From positions 158,383-183,318 of the forward strand of contig VHZZ01000189.1 in NCBI GenBank assembly GCA_009801015.1: a DNA stretch of 24,936 bases, written 5' to 3'. The position numbers and the translations under genes were made by a program. Source of the DNA: Silene noctiflora. Lineage: Eukaryota; Streptophyta; Magnoliopsida; Caryophyllales; Caryophyllaceae. The number at the start of each line of letters is the position of its first letter. Position 1 is the first letter of the stretch. Shown here piece by piece: positions 22,835 to 24,936 of this stretch. The notes below the pieces were generated by a model that was given only the letters and a program-made list of their open reading frames with translations, did no database searches and was not told where the DNA came from.

Positions 22835-24936
22835 TTTTAGCATTAAACCATGAAACAGTCTACAAACAGGCAAACGGCCTATAAAGCCAACATTCTGCTC
22901 CGTGAAACCTAAAGAAAAATCAGTCAGTCTTGCTCGTGATCGTCCTCAGCTTGTAACGTCTCATAGCGCCTCTCCCACTTGCTTTTTGTGAAAGAACTTT
23001 TTGAAAGAGACGGATTTTGTGAAGGTTGAGTTTAGCTAGTGAATTATCTTTTCACCCTTTTATTTGTAGCCGAAAACAAGTAATACAGGTTGATCAAGTG
23101 CGAATTTTAAATACGAACACATTGAAAATGTAATATCGAGTACTAAATATACAAAGCTAGAGTTTCATATTTAGAGGAATTGGTCTTTAAACAATGTATT
23201 TGTGGGACTATAGAACAATCCATGGATAATTTCGAATATTTATGCCTATAATATTTTTCTTCGACAATAGTTTTTTACATTAAGAAAATATGAACTCGAA
23301 ACAATTCATCTACTTGGTTAGCAATGTTACTAATGTAAGTAATAAACACTAAACATTTGTACAATAAATTTACATGGTACAAGATAGAGTTGACCAACAA
23401 CACGGGCTACCCAACCTGCCTAACTCGCGTGCAACACACATGAAGCTCGGACAATTATGAGGCCGGTTAAGAGCGTGAAAAGCCCCCAACCCCCCTAGGC
23501 GCTAGCCAAATTTATTAAAAAAAAATAAAAAAAATATATGCTTCTCGAGCTAATTTTGGGCCGAGATATTTTTAGCCTGACCAGGCCCGAGCAACCCGTA
23601 CTAACCCGGCTTGTGGCCAGGTCATAGAACTACAAGAGACTTGTGTCAACTAGTCTAGTTTTTTTTACATTTTTTTTTTCAAAAAAAAAAAAAAAAAAAA
23701 CAGAGAGGTGGAAAGTGGAGGAATAGGCACGTGGCTTAGGAAGTCACTGTAATCCTTAATTGAGACACTGCGGCAGGTAAACGGCCAATCCACCTATCTT
23801 ATATCCAAAGGGAAACCTACTCTTTTTTCCCCTATTTTTTTTTTTTAAAAAAAAATAAATAAATCCCAACAAAATAACCAATTATAATCGAGTAAGTCTC
23901 ACCGAAAACGGCTAATATTACATTATAAGTTAAAAATGGGTTGAGTGTGACCTATTTGAGATGAAAATTTAACTATTTTAATTTGAAAAATGATTTAAAA
24001 TGGTTATATTTCCGTCTTAAATAAGTCATATTTAACTTATTTTCAACTTGTGACGAAAAATGTCGATCTGGTACGGGAATTGGTAATGATAATGAGCTCA
24101 ACATTTGAGGCCCATACTATACTAGAAGTAGTTGCATAATAATAGTGGGGCCCAACTCGTATGATTTTAATCATATATAAAGGGGACCGACCATCTCTGC
24201 TATAAAACAATCAATATACAGAGAAGATTGAATGATGATCAAATTTTAAATTAAATAAAAATAAAATAAAATAAAAAAAGGTTTTAATTTGTTTTTGAGA
24301 GACTTTAAAAGGGGACTGTGACTTATGAACAGTTATTTCCATTTAAAGGGTGTATTGTTTCTGTTTTCTTAGTTTTTGTTTTGTTTTGTTTTGGTTATGT
24401 GTTTTTAATTCTTTTCAGGAGTTTGAGTTTACCCTTTTGCCCTTTGGAAATTCATCTCATTTTGACAAGACATTCTTTTGTCTTCTGGATAAAAGATTTT
24501 GAGTTTTTCATACATGAAATTTATTGACTGTAAAGTCTGCAATTCAAGTATGAGACTACATCTATGTTGGACGGTTTTTGAATAATGCGTTCGAGATTCA
24601 TTGTATAAACTCAGCATAAACGTAATCTCATTGGTGTGAAACATGTTGGCATCTTTGTACCAAGTATTGCATCTTACTATCCAATTTCACATGAATTAAG
24701 ATATTATAGGAGTAACCGGCTAAGTTTATGTAGTAATGTATTAATGTACTTAAAACTTTTTAAATGAATATTCGGAATCGGGATACAAAATTAACCATGT
24801 CAATTGAATAGTTGATACGTCCGTAATTTGTTTAGTTTCAACATTGACCAATGTTTTCTTACATAAAAATAGTTTGAAACATTGTGGTTTGTGTTAAGAA
24901 TTATAGTGTCACAATTTAAGATCACCTATAATATAA
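22835..24936. other. Intergenic, AT-rich, no supported gene
   Basis: I see no convincing coding region. The stretch holds GC-richer degenerate filler at about 23400-23640, a T-run followed by about 20 A residues at 23655-23700, further A/T homopolymers near 23512, 23835 and 24250, and the TATA candidate listed separately. The frame at 24318-24527 is low-complexity and unsupported. Confidence 0.45.
24173..24181 (+). promoter_or_regulatory. TATA-box candidate
   Basis: TATATAAAG sits in an otherwise T/A-rich stretch and is followed by the G/C-richer GGGGACCGACCATC and a plausible start region about 30 bases on (near 24205). The window ends before any matching gene can be seen, so this could be a repeat-borne promoter or chance. 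Confidence 0.3.

Noticed and set aside
23655..23700. Poly(A) run as the tail of a retroposed gene
   Set aside because: No coding or UTR-like sequence precedes it; a T-run adjoins it, so it is treated as low-complexity DNA.

Overview
The window is nuclear DNA from a flowering plant, probably a eudicot. It has GT-AG introns, plant-type ankyrin/PGG membrane proteins, Stowaway-like and Tourist-like MITEs, degenerate retroelement-like filler and AT-rich intergenic DNA. I cannot name the species. Three N positions (356-357, 8790) show that it is a draft assembly.

Left edge (1-765): the 3' part of a PRL1/PLRG1-like WD40 gene of the spliceosome-associated NineTeen complex. It is open and without introns across the visible part, which suggests a retrocopy.

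1302-10903: a tandem duplication of an ankyrin-repeat plus PGG-domain gene (ITN1/ACD6-like). Copy A (1302-3608) lacks its 5' exons in this window and has a 47-nt frameshifting deletion relative to copy B, but keeps an intact C-terminus. Copy B (5701-10389) keeps all four exons, but has lost a splice-acceptor AG and carries a 1-nt deletion that stops translation inside the membrane domain. Each copy is therefore broken where the other is intact. The duplicated block extends past the 3' UTR into a minus-strand pair of small exon-like segments. Copy B's last intron holds a Tourist-like MITE and a 761-bp element with terminal inverted repeats of about 200 bp.

10904-15600: no convincing gene. This stretch holds Stowaway-like MITEs, a GC-rich inverted repeat, a 2 x 73 bp tandem duplication and GGCCCGGGCC-type filler.

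15600-21800: a complete gene for the coatomer alpha subunit (alpha-COP). It has a 5'-UTR intron and four coding exons, 1212 aa when spliced. Intron 1 contains a seven-unit minisatellite with alternating unit lengths. Intron 3 is 213 nt, in frame and free of stops.

21800-24936: the COPA 3' flank and repeat-rich intergenic DNA, with one TATA-box candidate near 24173.

The genes do not form a functional unit. PRL1 acts in splicing, the ankyrin/PGG proteins in membrane-linked stress or defence signalling, and alpha-COP in Golgi-to-ER vesicle coats. I found no clearly new system. The most interesting signals are the complementary lesions of the duplicated pair, the duplicated acceptor, the in-frame COPA intron and the intronic minisatellite.
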